NCBI GenBank assembly: GCA_030596305.1
Contig: JAUVKK010000020.1
Location: 1 to 9,546, forward strand
Direction of reading: 5' to 3'
DNA: 9,546 nt
From: Helicobacteraceae bacterium
GTDB lineage: Bacteria; Campylobacterota; Campylobacteria; Campylobacterales; Sulfurimonadaceae
Part shown: positions 1 through 6,348 of the stretch, piece by piece
Position numbering within the stretch: the first letter of the stretch is position 1
Layout: each line of letters begins with the position of its first letter
Made by a program: the position numbers and the translations under genes
The notes under the pieces: generated by a model
Databases searched by the model: none
What the model was told of the DNA's origin: nothing
The model's input: only the letters and a program-made list of their open reading frames with translations

Positions 1-276
1 CAGCATAAACTGAAAGGTGTAGTAGTTCTTTTCAAACCAGCTTGAGACTTTACGTTTAGGGACCCACTGCAGGAATTGGCCTATGGCTGCTATCCAGGCA
101 AGAGGACAGATCTTCCGCCAGCGGTTGTACCCAACCACAACAATAAAAAGAGGGATGATCGGAATGACAACAGTCCAGATAAGGGCTGTGCCATTGGGTA
201 GGAAAAAGCTGGCCGGTAGAAGGCCCAGCAGGATAAAAAGTGCTAAGGCTTGTAGTAAGGTTGTGCTTCGGGACAT
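1..276 (-). CDS. Unidentified membrane protein, N-terminal part only (runs off the left edge)
   Basis: Reading from the complement of 276, an ATG opens a frame that stays open for 92 codons to base 1, so the C-terminus is outside the window. The ATG directly abuts the TAG stop of the rhodanese gene (TAGATG), which implies co-transcription and probably translational coupling; I see no strong separate Shine-Dalgarno. Residues about 7-27 and 33-50 are hydrophobic and look like two membrane segments. They are followed by a Trp/Arg-rich stretch with one Cys, NRWRKICPLAW (about residues 50-60), and then by a basic, aromatic segment. I do not recognise the family with certainty; the Cys-Pro motif after a membrane hairpin is reminiscent of membrane redox proteins, but that is only a guess. 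The tight link to a periplasmic sulfurtransferase suggests a role in envelope sulfur or redox chemistry (inference). Confidence 0.75.
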   Translation of the reverse strand, partial: MSRSTTLLQALALFILLGLLPASFFLPNGTALIWTVVIPIIPLFIVVVGYNRWRKICPLAWIAAIGQFLQWVPKRKVSSWFEKNYYTFQFML

Positions 277-1161
277 CTAGTAGCCGTAGGTTTCCCATTT
301 GTAGCGTACAAGCGGTGTGTCCTCGCGATTGGCCCATTCGCGAAGAGAACCGTCATAGATCTTAGCATTGGCGAATTTTAGATGCTGTGAAAGGATAAAC
401 CAGTTCATTGAAGCTTCAAGCCCGCCGGTACAGTATAAAACAACCTCTTTTTTAGGATTGAGTTTAAAGCCGTCGATAAAGATCTCTTTGAGTATCTCTT
501 CACTTTTGAGTGTACCGTCGATCTCAAACTTGTCTTTCCAAAAACTGCTCATCGCTTTTGGGATATGACCGATGCGTTTGACCCCTTGGCTTCTCAGTGT
601 TCCATAGTAAAAAACGGCCGGACGCGCTTCGAGCATAGGGACCTTGTTGATCCGTTTCTTAACATAAGCCATATCAACTATGACATTCGGGTTTTTCGTT
701 GCTTTGAAACTGCCCATGAGTCTGATAGGAAGTTTATTGGATATCTCTCTATCCTCATCATCAACCCACTCTTCATAGGCGCCGTCTAAGATCGAGACCT
801 CTTTAAGTCCATGTGTGATCATCGCCAAAGCGATGTAGCTTGACTTGAGTGACTCTTTCTCTTTGTTGTGACCATAGATGATAACATAGGAGTTGTTGCT
901 GATACCCAGCTCTTTCATTGCTGTCTCGATCTGCTCACTCGGACGTATTAACTTGTGTTTTTCAACTGACTTTCGCCAGTTACCGATCTCGATGTGGACT
1001 GCACCCGGAATGTGTCCTTTGGCAAAATCTTCTTTGGAACCCACGTCGACAAGGATAACGCCCTCTTTTTGACGGATCTCATCAAGTGTCTCGGCAGAGA
1101 TAAAAGCAGCGGCTGCATAGGCAGAGATAGTGATAGTAAACAGTAGAAATAAAAAACGCAT
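277..1161 (-). CDS. Secreted tandem-domain rhodanese (thiosulfate/3-mercaptopyruvate sulfurtransferase-like)
   Basis: The 294-residue product starts with a hydrophobic, Ala-rich signal-like sequence (about residues 1-19), so the mature protein is probably periplasmic. Two rhodanese domains follow. Domain 1 (about 28-140) has the family features VDVGSKEDFAKGHIPGA (38-54) and DGAYEEW (126-132), but the usual catalytic Cys position reads YGHNKE (96-101), so it should be inactive, as is normal for the first domain of tandem rhodaneses. Domain 2 (about 160-290) has the active loop YCTGGLEAS with Cys244 as likely sulfur acceptor, and DGSLREW (270-276). Known family role: transfer of sulfane sulfur from thiosulfate or mercaptopyruvate to a thiophile. 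The loop lacks the arginine common in thiosulfate enzymes and matches neither standard signature exactly, so the donor is open. Start: an AAGG lies 7 nt before the ATG. It is first in a two-gene unit with the membrane protein downstream. Confidence 0.9.
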   Translation of the reverse strand: MRFLFLLFTITISAYAAAAFISAETLDEIRQKEGVILVDVGSKEDFAKGHIPGAVHIEIGNWRKSVEKHKLIRPSEQIETAMKELGISNNSYVIIYGHNKEKESLKSSYIALAMITHGLKEVSILDGAYEEWVDDEDREISNKLPIRLMGSFKATKNPNVIVDMAYVKKRINKVPMLEARPAVFYYGTLRSQGVKRIGHIPKAMSSFWKDKFEIDGTLKSEEILKEIFIDGFKLNPKKEVVLYCTGGLEASMNWFILSQHLKFANAKIYDGSLREWANREDTPLVRYKWETYGY

Positions 1162-1218
1162 TATTTGACCTTGTTATTTAAGGGTTTTTAGAGGTTCCCT
1201 TTAGTGATATTACAAAAA

Positions 1219-1246
1219 ATAATACAACGTTTAGAATAAGAGACAA
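1219..1246 (-). promoter_or_regulatory. Candidate sigma-70 promoter for the rhodanese unit
   Basis: On the minus strand, TTGTCT (complement of 1241-1246) and TATTAT (complement of 1219-1224) are 16 nt apart, placing a start about 50 nt before the rhodanese ATG. The -35 matches 4 of 6 consensus bases and the -10 is close. It lies back to back with the plus-strand promoter below, so the two divergent units could influence one another. The region is AT-rich, so chance matches are likely. Confidence 0.35.
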
Positions 1247-1259
1247 ACTCTTTTATAAT
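1231..1259 (+). promoter_or_regulatory. Candidate sigma-70 promoter for the GAF-HD-GYP unit
   Basis: A full-consensus -10 TATAAT sits at 1254-1259. The hexamer 17 nt upstream (TTAGAA, 1231-1236) is a poor -35, which is usual in Campylobacterota promoters. It would give a leader of roughly 100 nt to the ATG at 1369. Confidence 0.45.
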
Positions 1260-1368
1260 GATAGCCCTTTTTCTTTGTCTACGAGAGAAAATTCGTTACA
1301 CTAACAAGGCATCAAAAAGATCAAAATTTGAGAGGCTTATTAATAATGTATGAATACAGGGAAAATGT

Positions 1369-2478
1369 ATGAAACGAAATGCTGATGAACTGTTAGCGCT
1401 TATTTTTAGTTATGTCACAAAGATTGCAGCGATACATGATCATGCCAGACTGTTACCGGAGTTGGCGGAGATGGGGCGTGATATTGTCTCAGCTGAACGC
1501 TGCAGCGTCTGGGTCCTCGACAGAGAGAAAACATACTTATGGACAAAGGTGGCACATGGCGTGGATTATATTAAGATCCCGGCTGAAAGCGGCATTGTCG
1601 GTAATGCTATCGCTGAGAAGCGTGCAATGATCATTAACGATGTCTATGCAGACCCCCACTTCAACAGCAGTGTGGACAGAGAGACAGGGTACAAAACAGA
1701 GACCATGATGGTTATTCCGATGCACAACTCTAAAGACGAGGTGATCGGTGCGATGCAGGTCATCAATAAAAAAGATGAAGAGGGATTCAGTGAAGATGAC
1801 CTGCGTCACTTGAATTTAGCATCTACCTATGTGGCAGAGAGTATTGAGTCATCACTGCTGCTTGAAGAGATCGATGCAACGCAGCGTGAGTTGGTCTATA
1901 TTATGGGTGTCACGGGTGAGAGCCGCTCTAAAGAGACGGGTAACCATGTAAAACGTGTTGCTGAGTACTCTCGTCTGCTAGCGGAGCTCTCAGGTTTGAG
2001 TGAAGAGGAGTGCAATGTTTTAAAAGATGCCTCTCCGATGCATGATCTTGGGAAGATTGCGATCCCGGATGCGGTGTTGAACAAACCCGGTCGCTTTAAT
2101 GAAGAGGAACGCCGTATTATGGATACCCATGCTGAGCTTGGCTACAACATCTTGAAGGGTTCCGAGCGTACGCTTTTGAAAGCAGCGGCAATTGTTGCCT
2201 ATGAACATCATGAGAAGTGGAATGGCAAGGGGTATCCTAATCAGTTAAGTGGCGAAGAGATCCATATCTATGGCCGTATTACAGCACTTGCAGATGTCTT
2301 TGATGCCTTGGGTTCAGACCGGGTCTATAAAAAGGCATGGGATGATGAGAGAATCTTTACGCTTTTCAGAGAGGAACGGGGAGAACACTTTGATCCTGAT
2401 CTTATTGATCTTTTCTTTGCCAACCAAGAGCAGTTTTTAGCGATTCGAGAAGAGTTTAAAGATGTGTTCTATGGATAA
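1369..2478 (+). CDS. GAF-HD-GYP cyclic-di-GMP phosphodiesterase
   Basis: The product has 369 residues. The N-terminal part (about 20-165) is a GAF sensor domain, with CSVWVLD (45-51), SGIVGNA (74-80) and VINKKDEEGF (131-140). A helical linker (165-180) leads into an HD-GYP domain (about 180-355). Visible metal and catalytic residues: E184, H193, the HD pair H225-D226 followed by K229, H254, H280-H281, the GYP triplet 288-290, and D309. Known activity of the family: hydrolysis of cyclic-di-GMP to pGpG or GMP, in some members 3'3'-cGAMP. No membrane segment or signal peptide, so it is cytoplasmic. There is no receiver domain, so control probably comes through a ligand bound by the GAF domain. 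Start: the ATG at 1369 follows AGGGA (1359-1363); an ATG at 1365 in another frame stops at once. Its 3' end overlaps the next gene by 17 nt (or 8 nt if that gene starts at 2471). Confidence 0.93.
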   Translation: MKRNADELLALIFSYVTKIAAIHDHARLLPELAEMGRDIVSAERCSVWVLDREKTYLWTKVAHGVDYIKIPAESGIVGNAIAEKRAMIINDVYADPHFNSSVDRETGYKTETMMVIPMHNSKDEVIGAMQVINKKDEEGFSEDDLRHLNLASTYVAESIESSLLLEEIDATQRELVYIMGVTGESRSKETGNHVKRVAEYSRLLAELSGLSEEECNVLKDASPMHDLGKIAIPDAVLNKPGRFNEEERRIMDTHAELGYNILKGSERTLLKAAAIVAYEHHEKWNGKGYPNQLSGEEIHIYGRITALADVFDALGSDRVYKKAWDDERIFTLFREERGEHFDPDLIDLFFANQEQFLAIREEFKDVFYG

Positions 2479-3250
2479 TGAGATAACGATACTGGGTGCT
2501 AACGGTACTAAAGGCATTGAAGGCGGGACCAGCGCCTTTTTAATAGATGCCTCTAATGTTATAGATGCGGGAAATCTGCTTCGGCCGATGAGAGAATCTA
2601 CGGCAGAGATAGAAACGGTCTGGCTGACACATTCGCATCTGGACCACATTGTTGATATTGCATATATTCTTGACAGCTATTTTTCACAACGGAAAAAACC
2701 GCTTACACTCCGAGGGTTGCCGGCAACACTTGACGCGATTAAGAAGCACTTTTTAAATGACCTTATCTGGCCGGACTTTTCTAAGATACAGTTGACAGGA
2801 AGTTCAGAGATGTCCTTGGTGTATCACCCTATTGAGATGGGAAAAGTCTATCAGTTAGATGAAAATAGCACTATTGAAGCGTATATTACGGACCATACGG
2901 TAGCGAGCTGTGGATACATAGTAAACAAAAATGGCAGCAGTGTGTTGATATCAGCTGACACCTACGATTTGCAATCTACTATCGATTCTGTTGTTACAAA
3001 CAATAGTATTATTGCTCTGGTTATAGAATGTTCGTTTCCATCGAGTATGCAGGCTTTGGCAAAAGAGAGTAAACACCTGACGCCTGAACTGCTTTTTAGA
3101 GCATTGAAACCTATAGAAAAAAGAGGATTACAGCTCTATATTAACCATATCAAGCCACTGTATGAAAAAACGATAAGAGACGAAATAGACCTGTATAAGA
3201 GCACTTGGAAGGTCGAAATTTTAAAAGATGGAAAAAAAATTCACTTTTAG
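2462..3250 (+). CDS. Class II 3',5'-cyclic-nucleotide phosphodiesterase (CpdP-like, metallo-beta-lactamase fold)
   Basis: A 262-residue cytoplasmic protein. The two-metal site of class II phosphodiesterases is visible in order: THSHLDHI (56-63; H57, H59, D61, H62), H145 in DHTV, D166 in ISADTYD, the family block ECSFP (189-193) and H229 in NHIKP. Known reaction of the class: hydrolysis of cAMP and/or cGMP to the 5' monophosphate. All expected ligands are present, so it should be active; the substrate in this organism is not shown by sequence. The gene overlaps the end of the HD-GYP gene in another frame, a sign of co-translation. The start is uncertain: ATG at 2462 or, three codons later, ATG at 2471, whose product MDNEITILGANG begins more like family members. 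Nothing resembling a terminator follows; the tRNA promoter begins 12 nt after the stop. Confidence 0.85.
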   Translation: MCSMDNEITILGANGTKGIEGGTSAFLIDASNVIDAGNLLRPMRESTAEIETVWLTHSHLDHIVDIAYILDSYFSQRKKPLTLRGLPATLDAIKKHFLNDLIWPDFSKIQLTGSSEMSLVYHPIEMGKVYQLDENSTIEAYITDHTVASCGYIVNKNGSSVLISADTYDLQSTIDSVVTNNSIIALVIECSFPSSMQALAKESKHLTPELLFRALKPIEKRGLQLYINHIKPLYEKTIRDEIDLYKSTWKVEILKDGKKIHF

Positions 3251-3261
3251 CTCAAAAACCC

Positions 3262-3290
3262 TTGACATTGAAAACAAAAGTGCCTATAAT
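3262..3290 (+). promoter_or_regulatory. Full-consensus sigma-70 promoter for the tRNA cluster
   Basis: TTGACA (3262-3267), a 17-nt spacer and TATAAT (3285-3290) match the sigma-70 consensus at all 12 bases with optimal spacing. A start near 3297 puts the first tRNA base (3309) about a dozen nucleotides downstream. The A-rich spacer and the strength of the elements suit a stable-RNA promoter. Confidence 0.9.
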
Positions 3291-3308
3291 TGCAGCTCGA
3301 TTTCAGAT

Positions 3309-3385
3309 GCCGACATAGCTCAGTTGGCTAGAGCAGCTGATTTGTAATCAGCAGGCCCGGGGTTCAAATCCTCGTGTCGGCACCA
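3309..3385 (+). tRNA. thrU: tRNA-Thr, anticodon UGU
   Basis: The acceptor stem GCCGACA/TGTCGGC (3309-3315 and 3375-3381) pairs fully, the discriminator is A3382, and CCA is encoded (3383-3385). The anticodon arm GCTGA-TTTGTAA-TCAGC carries anticodon TGT, which reads ACA and its wobble codons. D arm (AGCTCAG..GGCTAGAGC) and T arm (GGTTCAAATCC) are normal. It is first in the same tRNA order as the E. coli thrU-tyrU-glyT-thrT-tufB operon; the symbol is by that synteny. Confidence 0.97.
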
Positions 3386-3438
3386 TTTGATTTCGAATAT
3401 TAGAAACAGTGTTAGACCAGATCAATACAACAAACGAT

Positions 3439-3523
3439 GGTGAGATAGTCAAGTGGCCAACGACGGCAGACTGTAAATCTGCTCCCTATGGGTTCAGAGG
3501 TTCGACTCCTCTTCTCACCACCA
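3439..3523 (+). tRNA. tyrU: tRNA-Tyr, anticodon GUA
   Basis: An 85-nt class II tRNA. The acceptor stem GGTGAGA/TCTCACC pairs fully, the discriminator is A3520, and CCA is encoded. The anticodon arm GCAGA-CTGTAAA-TCTGC carries GTA. A long variable arm (around CCCTATGGG, 3484-3492) separates anticodon and T arms, as expected for bacterial tRNA-Tyr. It lies 53 nt after tRNA-Thr, presumably in the same transcript. Confidence 0.97.
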
Positions 3524-3534
3524 TCAATGATGAC

Positions 3535-3611
3535 GCGGGCGTAGCTCAGTTGGCTAGAGCGTCAGCCTTCCAAGCTGAGGGTCGAGGGTTCGAGTCCCTT
3601 CACCCGCTCCA
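3535..3611 (+). tRNA. glyT: tRNA-Gly, anticodon UCC, with a C-A mismatch in the acceptor stem
   Basis: The anticodon arm TCAGC-CTTCCAA-GCTGA carries TCC, which reads GGA and GGG. D arm, T arm (GAGGGTTCGAGTCCCTT) and encoded CCA (3609-3611) are present; the discriminator is T3608. The acceptor arms GCGGGCG (3535-3541) and CACCCGC (3601-3607) pair at six positions, but position 6 (C3540) faces A3602, a C-A mismatch where a C-G pair is expected. It starts 11 nt after tRNA-Tyr and is last in the cluster. I see no convincing terminator behind it, only the weak inverted repeat GAAGTA/TACTTC near 3642-3664. Confidence 0.95.
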
Positions 3612-3740
3612 TTGAGAAACTGTATTATCCTTCTGGGAGCTGAAGTACAATAACTTTATACTTCTACTTATTTCTATCTAACAACTAATCTTTTAACCAA
3701 ATACTATGTACTAAAAAACTATGCATTTATTGCTTTGATT

Positions 3741-3746
3741 TATAAT
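3741..3746 (+). promoter_or_regulatory. Candidate -10 element for tRNA-Thr(GGU)-tuf
   Basis: TATAAT at 3741-3746 lies 21 nt before the first tRNA base, a good distance for initiation around 3753. There is no recognisable -35. The AT-rich stretch 3612-3740 holds no gene. Confidence 0.5.
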
Positions 3747-3767
3747 TTTTGATGTTGTGATCTTTAT

Positions 3768-3842
<75 letters not shown>

Positions 3843-3911
3843 TCTAAACGCTAAAAAAAGATTTTTTTACGAAATTTTAAAATTATAAGCAATAAATGAA
3901 TAGTTTTTGGG

Positions 3912-3917
3912 TACAAT
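3912..3917 (+). promoter_or_regulatory. Candidate -10 element for tuf with AT-rich upstream DNA
   Basis: TACAAT (3912-3917) preceded by TTTTTGGG resembles Campylobacterota promoters, which rely on a T-rich stretch and a -10 instead of a -35. It would start transcription near 3924 with a leader of about 30 nt. Upstream, 3852-3884 is nearly pure A/T and includes TA7-GA-T7A (3852-3869), which could act as an UP-like or bent element for a highly expressed gene (inference). Confidence 0.5.
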
Positions 3918-3952
3918 TCCATTTCAATTTAACTAAAAAGCAGGAGATTCTT

Positions 3953-5152
3953 ATGGCTAAAGAAAAATTCGAACGTAATAAACCACACGTTAATATCGGT
4001 ACTATCGGTCACGTTGACCATGGTAAAACAACACTAACAGCAGCAATTACAGCAGTACTTGCAGTAACTAATGGTGCAGAGCTTATGGATTACGATCAGA
4101 TCGATAACGCTCCTGAAGAGCGCGAGCGTGGAATCACGATCGCTACTTCACACGTAGAGTACGAAACTGATAAGCGTCACTACGCACACGTTGACTGTCC
4201 AGGTCACGCGGATTATGTTAAGAACATGATTACTGGTGCTGCTCAGATGGACGGTGCTATTCTTGTTGTTTCTGCAGCGGATGGCCCAATGCCACAAACA
4301 CGTGAGCACATCCTTCTTTCTAAGCAGGTTGGTGTTCCATACATCGTTGTATTCATGAACAAAGAAGACCTTGTTGATGATGAAGAACTTCTTGAACTGG
4401 TAGAGATGGAAATCCGTGAGCTACTAGACGTATATGACTTCCCAGGTGATGACACTCCTATCACTACAGGTTCTGCAGTTAAAGCTCTTGAAGAAGCTAA
4501 GTCTGGTACTCTTGGTGAGTGGTCAGAAAAGATCATTGAACTAATGAAAACTGTTGATGAGTATATTCCTGAGCCAGTTCGTGAGACTGACAAAGAGTTC
4601 CTTATGCCAGTTGAAGATGTATTCTCTATCTCTGGTCGTGGTACAGTTGTAACTGGTCGTGTTGAACGTGGTCAGGTTTGTGTTGGTGAAGCTGTTGAGA
4701 TCGTTGGTATCAAAGACACTCAAGCAACTACAGTAACTGGTGTTGAGATGTTCCGTAAAGAGATGGATTGTGGTGTTGCAGGTGATAACTGTGGTGTCCT
4801 TATCCGTGGTATCGATAAAGACCAAGTTGAGCGTGGTCAAGTTCTATGTAAGCCGGGTTCAATCACTCCTCACACAACATTTACTGCTGAGATCTATGTA
4901 CTAAGTAAAGAAGAGGGTGGACGTCACACTCCATTCTTCTCTAACTACCGTCCACAGTTCTACGTACGTACAACTGACGTTACAGGTGCGATCACTCTAC
5001 CAGAAGGTACTGAGATGGTTATGCCAGGTGACAATGTAAGCATCACTGCTGAACTTATCGCTCCGATCGCAATGGAAGAGGGAACTCGTTTCGCTATCCG
5101 TGAAGGTGGACGTACAGTTGGCGCTGGTGTTGTTGCTACAATCCTCAAGTAA
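3953..5152 (+). CDS. tuf: Translation elongation factor EF-Tu
   Basis: The 399-residue GTPase delivers aminoacyl-tRNA to the ribosomal A site in the cytoplasm. The G domain shows G1 GHVDHGKT (19-26), switch I RGITI (59-63), G3 DCPGH (81-85, with His85 for GTP hydrolysis) and G4 NKED (136-139). Domains 2 and 3 follow and end with the typical [10 protein letters not shown]. The start is the ATG at 3953, which gives the invariant [14 protein letters not shown] and has AGGAG (3942-3946) 6 nt upstream; a longer in-frame opening from 3896 adds 19 residues found in no EF-Tu and is rejected. Codon choice is restricted (GGT, CGT, GTT preferred), fitting very high expression. TSHVEYET (65-72) and the NKED variant are typical of Campylobacterota. 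It follows tRNA-Thr(GGU) and precedes rpmG by about 100 nt. Confidence 0.98.
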   Translation: MAKEKFERNKPHVNIGTIGHVDHGKTTLTAAITAVLAVTNGAELMDYDQIDNAPEERERGITIATSHVEYETDKRHYAHVDCPGHADYVKNMITGAAQMDGAILVVSAADGPMPQTREHILLSKQVGVPYIVVFMNKEDLVDDEELLELVEMEIRELLDVYDFPGDDTPITTGSAVKALEEAKSGTLGEWSEKIIELMKTVDEYIPEPVRETDKEFLMPVEDVFSISGRGTVVTGRVERGQVCVGEAVEIVGIKDTQATTVTGVEMFRKEMDCGVAGDNCGVLIRGIDKDQVERGQVLCKPGSITPHTTFTAEIYVLSKEEGGRHTPFFSNYRPQFYVRTTDVTGAITLPEGTEMVMPGDNVSITAELIAPIAMEEGTRFAIREGGRTVGAGVVATILK

Positions 5153-5168
5153 TTGATGATTTAAGTAA

Positions 5169-5226
5169 GTCCTTTTTTAGGACGCAAGCCTTTTGGCTTG
5201 CCACTTGTAAAGAGGATAAACTCTTT
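5169..5226 (+). repeat. Three consecutive hairpins between tuf and rpmG
   Basis: GTCCT-T5-AGGAC (5169-5183), GCAAGCC-TTTT-GGCTTGC (5184-5201, the strongest, 7 bp with 4-nt loop) and AAAGAG-GATAAA-CTCTTT (5209-5226) follow one another directly. The strongest one lacks a downstream T-run; only the last is followed by a short one. They may partially terminate behind the abundant tuf message, or protect its processed 3' end. Confidence 0.6.
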
Positions 5227-5256
5227 TAAGTAAGAAATAAAACGAAGGGAAACAAG

Positions 5257-5409
5257 ATGAGAGAAACAATTCACTTAGGTTGTGAAAAATGTACACGTCG
5301 TAACTATCACACAACTAAAAACAAAAAGACTCACACTGAGAAGTTTACAGTAACTAAATACTGTAAATGGTGTCGTGAGCATACACCACACAAAGAGATG
5401 AAATTATAA
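5257..5409 (+). CDS. rpmG: Ribosomal protein bL33 (zinc-binding form)
   Basis: A 50-residue small, basic protein of the large ribosomal subunit, located near the E site. The sequence begins MRETIHLGCEKCTRRNY and holds two CxxC pairs (Cys9/Cys12 and Cys36/Cys39), the zinc-ribbon or C+ form of L33. The length and the ending TPHKEMKL fit the family. An AAGGG at 5246-5250 precedes the ATG by 6 nt. The order tuf - rpmG - tRNA-Trp - secE is a common bacterial arrangement. In organisms carrying both forms, zinc limitation can exchange C+ for C- L33; whether this genome has a second copy cannot be seen here. Confidence 0.96.
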   Translation: MRETIHLGCEKCTRRNYHTTKNKKTHTEKFTVTKYCKWCREHTPHKEMKL

Positions 5410-5413
5410 TTTC

Positions 5414-5454
5414 ACCTTTGTAAGGTTGTAATTGGAACTTTGTTCCAGTTACAG
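5414..5454 (+). repeat. Paired hairpins between rpmG and tRNA-Trp
   Basis: ACCTT-TGT-AAGGT (5414-5426) is followed by a 13-bp hairpin whose arms are 5426-5438 and 5442-5454 with loop TTT; all positions pair, with two U-G wobbles. The two share base 5426. No T-run follows, so a terminator is unlikely. A processing or protecting element at the mRNA/tRNA junction is more likely, since tRNA-Trp must be cut out of the transcript 11 nt further on. Confidence 0.65.
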
Positions 5455-5465
5455 AAACAATGTCT

Positions 5466-5541
5466 AGGCGTATAGCTCCAATGGTAGAGCACCGGATTCC
5501 AAATCCGGGTGTTGGGAGTTCGAGTCTCTCTACGCCTGCCA
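5466..5541 (+). tRNA. trpT: tRNA-Trp, anticodon CCA
   Basis: The acceptor stem AGGCGTA/TACGCCT (5466-5472 and 5531-5537) pairs fully, the discriminator is G5538 (the identity base for bacterial tRNA-Trp), and CCA is encoded. The anticodon arm CCGGA-TTCCAAA-TCCGG carries CCA. It sits inside the protein operon, 56 nt after rpmG and 72 nt before secE, with no promoter of its own that I can see. It is therefore probably excised from an mRNA. Confidence 0.97.
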
Positions 5542-5613
5542 CTAAAACAAAACAGCATTTACAATCAATATAGCTTTTGGGCTCTATTTATTGCAAATGT
5601 AAAGAGGAAATTG

Positions 5614-5790
5614 ATGATGAAAAGCGCGTTAAGAAATGCAAAGTTAGAATTAGCCAAAGTTATCTTCCCGACAAAAGGGCAGGTTAAGCAAGCCTTTTTT
5701 GCTGTCTTCTTGGTTGTGACTGTAATCTCAATCTTTCTAGCACTGGTTGATCTTATGATGTCATCAGTTCTCTCTGCAATTTTAGGTTAA
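5614..5790 (+). CDS. secE: Preprotein translocase subunit SecE
   Basis: A 58-residue single-span SecE of the short bacterial type. An N-terminal amphipathic part (LELAKVIFPTKGQVKQA, 11-27) contains the family pattern KVxxPTxxQ, and a membrane segment follows (about 28-49). It clamps SecY in the SecYEG channel of the inner membrane. The start was chosen at the ATG of 5614, which has AGAGG (5603-5607) 6 nt upstream; a second ATG at 5617 would be spaced 9 nt. The same frame is open further upstream through tRNA-Trp, which is not coding. nusG follows 9 nt after the stop, the nearly universal secE-nusG pair. Confidence 0.93.
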   Translation: MMKSALRNAKLELAKVIFPTKGQVKQAFFAVFLVVTVISIFLALVDLMMSSVLSAILG

Positions 5791-5799
5791 GGGTTAATT

Positions 5800-6327
5800 A
5801 TGGCACACAAATGGTACTCAATTCAGACCTACGGCAGCGAGCGTAAGGTTCGTGAAGCGATTCTTTACCTAATCGAAGAGAACAAGCTTCAAGATCGTAT
5901 TGCAGAAGTTATTGTCCCAACTGAAGATGTAGTTGAGATGAAAAACGGCGAGAAGAAGATCACTGAGCGTTCACTATACTCAGGATATGTTTTTATTAAC
6001 ATCGACCTTGATACGGAACTTCAAACAATGATACAGGGTGTTCCAAAAGTTTCTGGCTTTATTGGTGAGGCAAATGTACCGACACCACTAAGTGATACAG
6101 ATATTAATACGATCTTGGATCGTGTCAATAATCGTCCTGCACCGAAGCCGAAGGTCTACTTCGAAAATGGTGAGATGGTTCGTATTATCGATGGTCCGTT
6201 TGCTAACTTTACAGGTACTGTTGATGAGTACGATGTAGAGCATGGAACACTTAAACTAAACGTTTCGATCTTTGGTCGTTCAACACCGGTGGATATCTCA
6301 TATTCACAAGTTGAAAAAATTATTTAA
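5800..6327 (+). CDS. nusG: Transcription termination/antitermination factor NusG
   Basis: The 175-residue protein has the NusG N-terminal domain (about 3-110, opening HKWYSIQTYGSERKVREAI; SGYVFI at 61-66). This part binds the RNA polymerase clamp and suppresses pausing. A linker (NRPAPKPK, 111-118) leads to the KOW domain (about 122-175, FENGEMVRIIDGPFANFTG, ending FGRSTPVDISYSQVEKII). In known systems the KOW domain contacts Rho or ribosomal protein S10. It is full length with no inserted domain. AAGGG (5789-5793) precedes the ATG by 6 nt. It is followed after 21 nt by rplK, as in most bacteria. Confidence 0.98.
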   Translation: MAHKWYSIQTYGSERKVREAILYLIEENKLQDRIAEVIVPTEDVVEMKNGEKKITERSLYSGYVFINIDLDTELQTMIQGVPKVSGFIGEANVPTPLSDTDINTILDRVNNRPAPKPKVYFENGEMVRIIDGPFANFTGTVDEYDVEHGTLKLNVSIFGRSTPVDISYSQVEKII

Positions 6328-6348
6328 TCTCAAAAAAGGAAAAAAACT

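Noticed and set aside
83..280. Plus-strand 65-codon frame at the left end
   Set aside because: It is the antisense shadow of the minus-strand membrane protein, which has a coupled start and membrane segments.
3409..3615. A 68-codon frame across the tRNA cluster
   Set aside because: It reads through tRNA-Tyr and tRNA-Gly, whose structures are complete.
3642..3664. GAAGTA/TACTTC inverted repeat after tRNA-Gly as a terminator
   Set aside because: Six AT-rich pairs with an 11-nt loop and no clean T-run are too weak to call.
3896..3952. N-terminal extension of EF-Tu from an upstream in-frame ATG
   Set aside because: The added residues are unlike any EF-Tu, and the ATG at 3953 has an AGGAG at correct spacing. 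The candidate promoter start (about 3924) lies inside the extension.
5509..5613. Upstream extension of secE
   Set aside because: The extension reads through tRNA-Trp, and the ATG at 5614 with AGAGG upstream gives a normal-size SecE.
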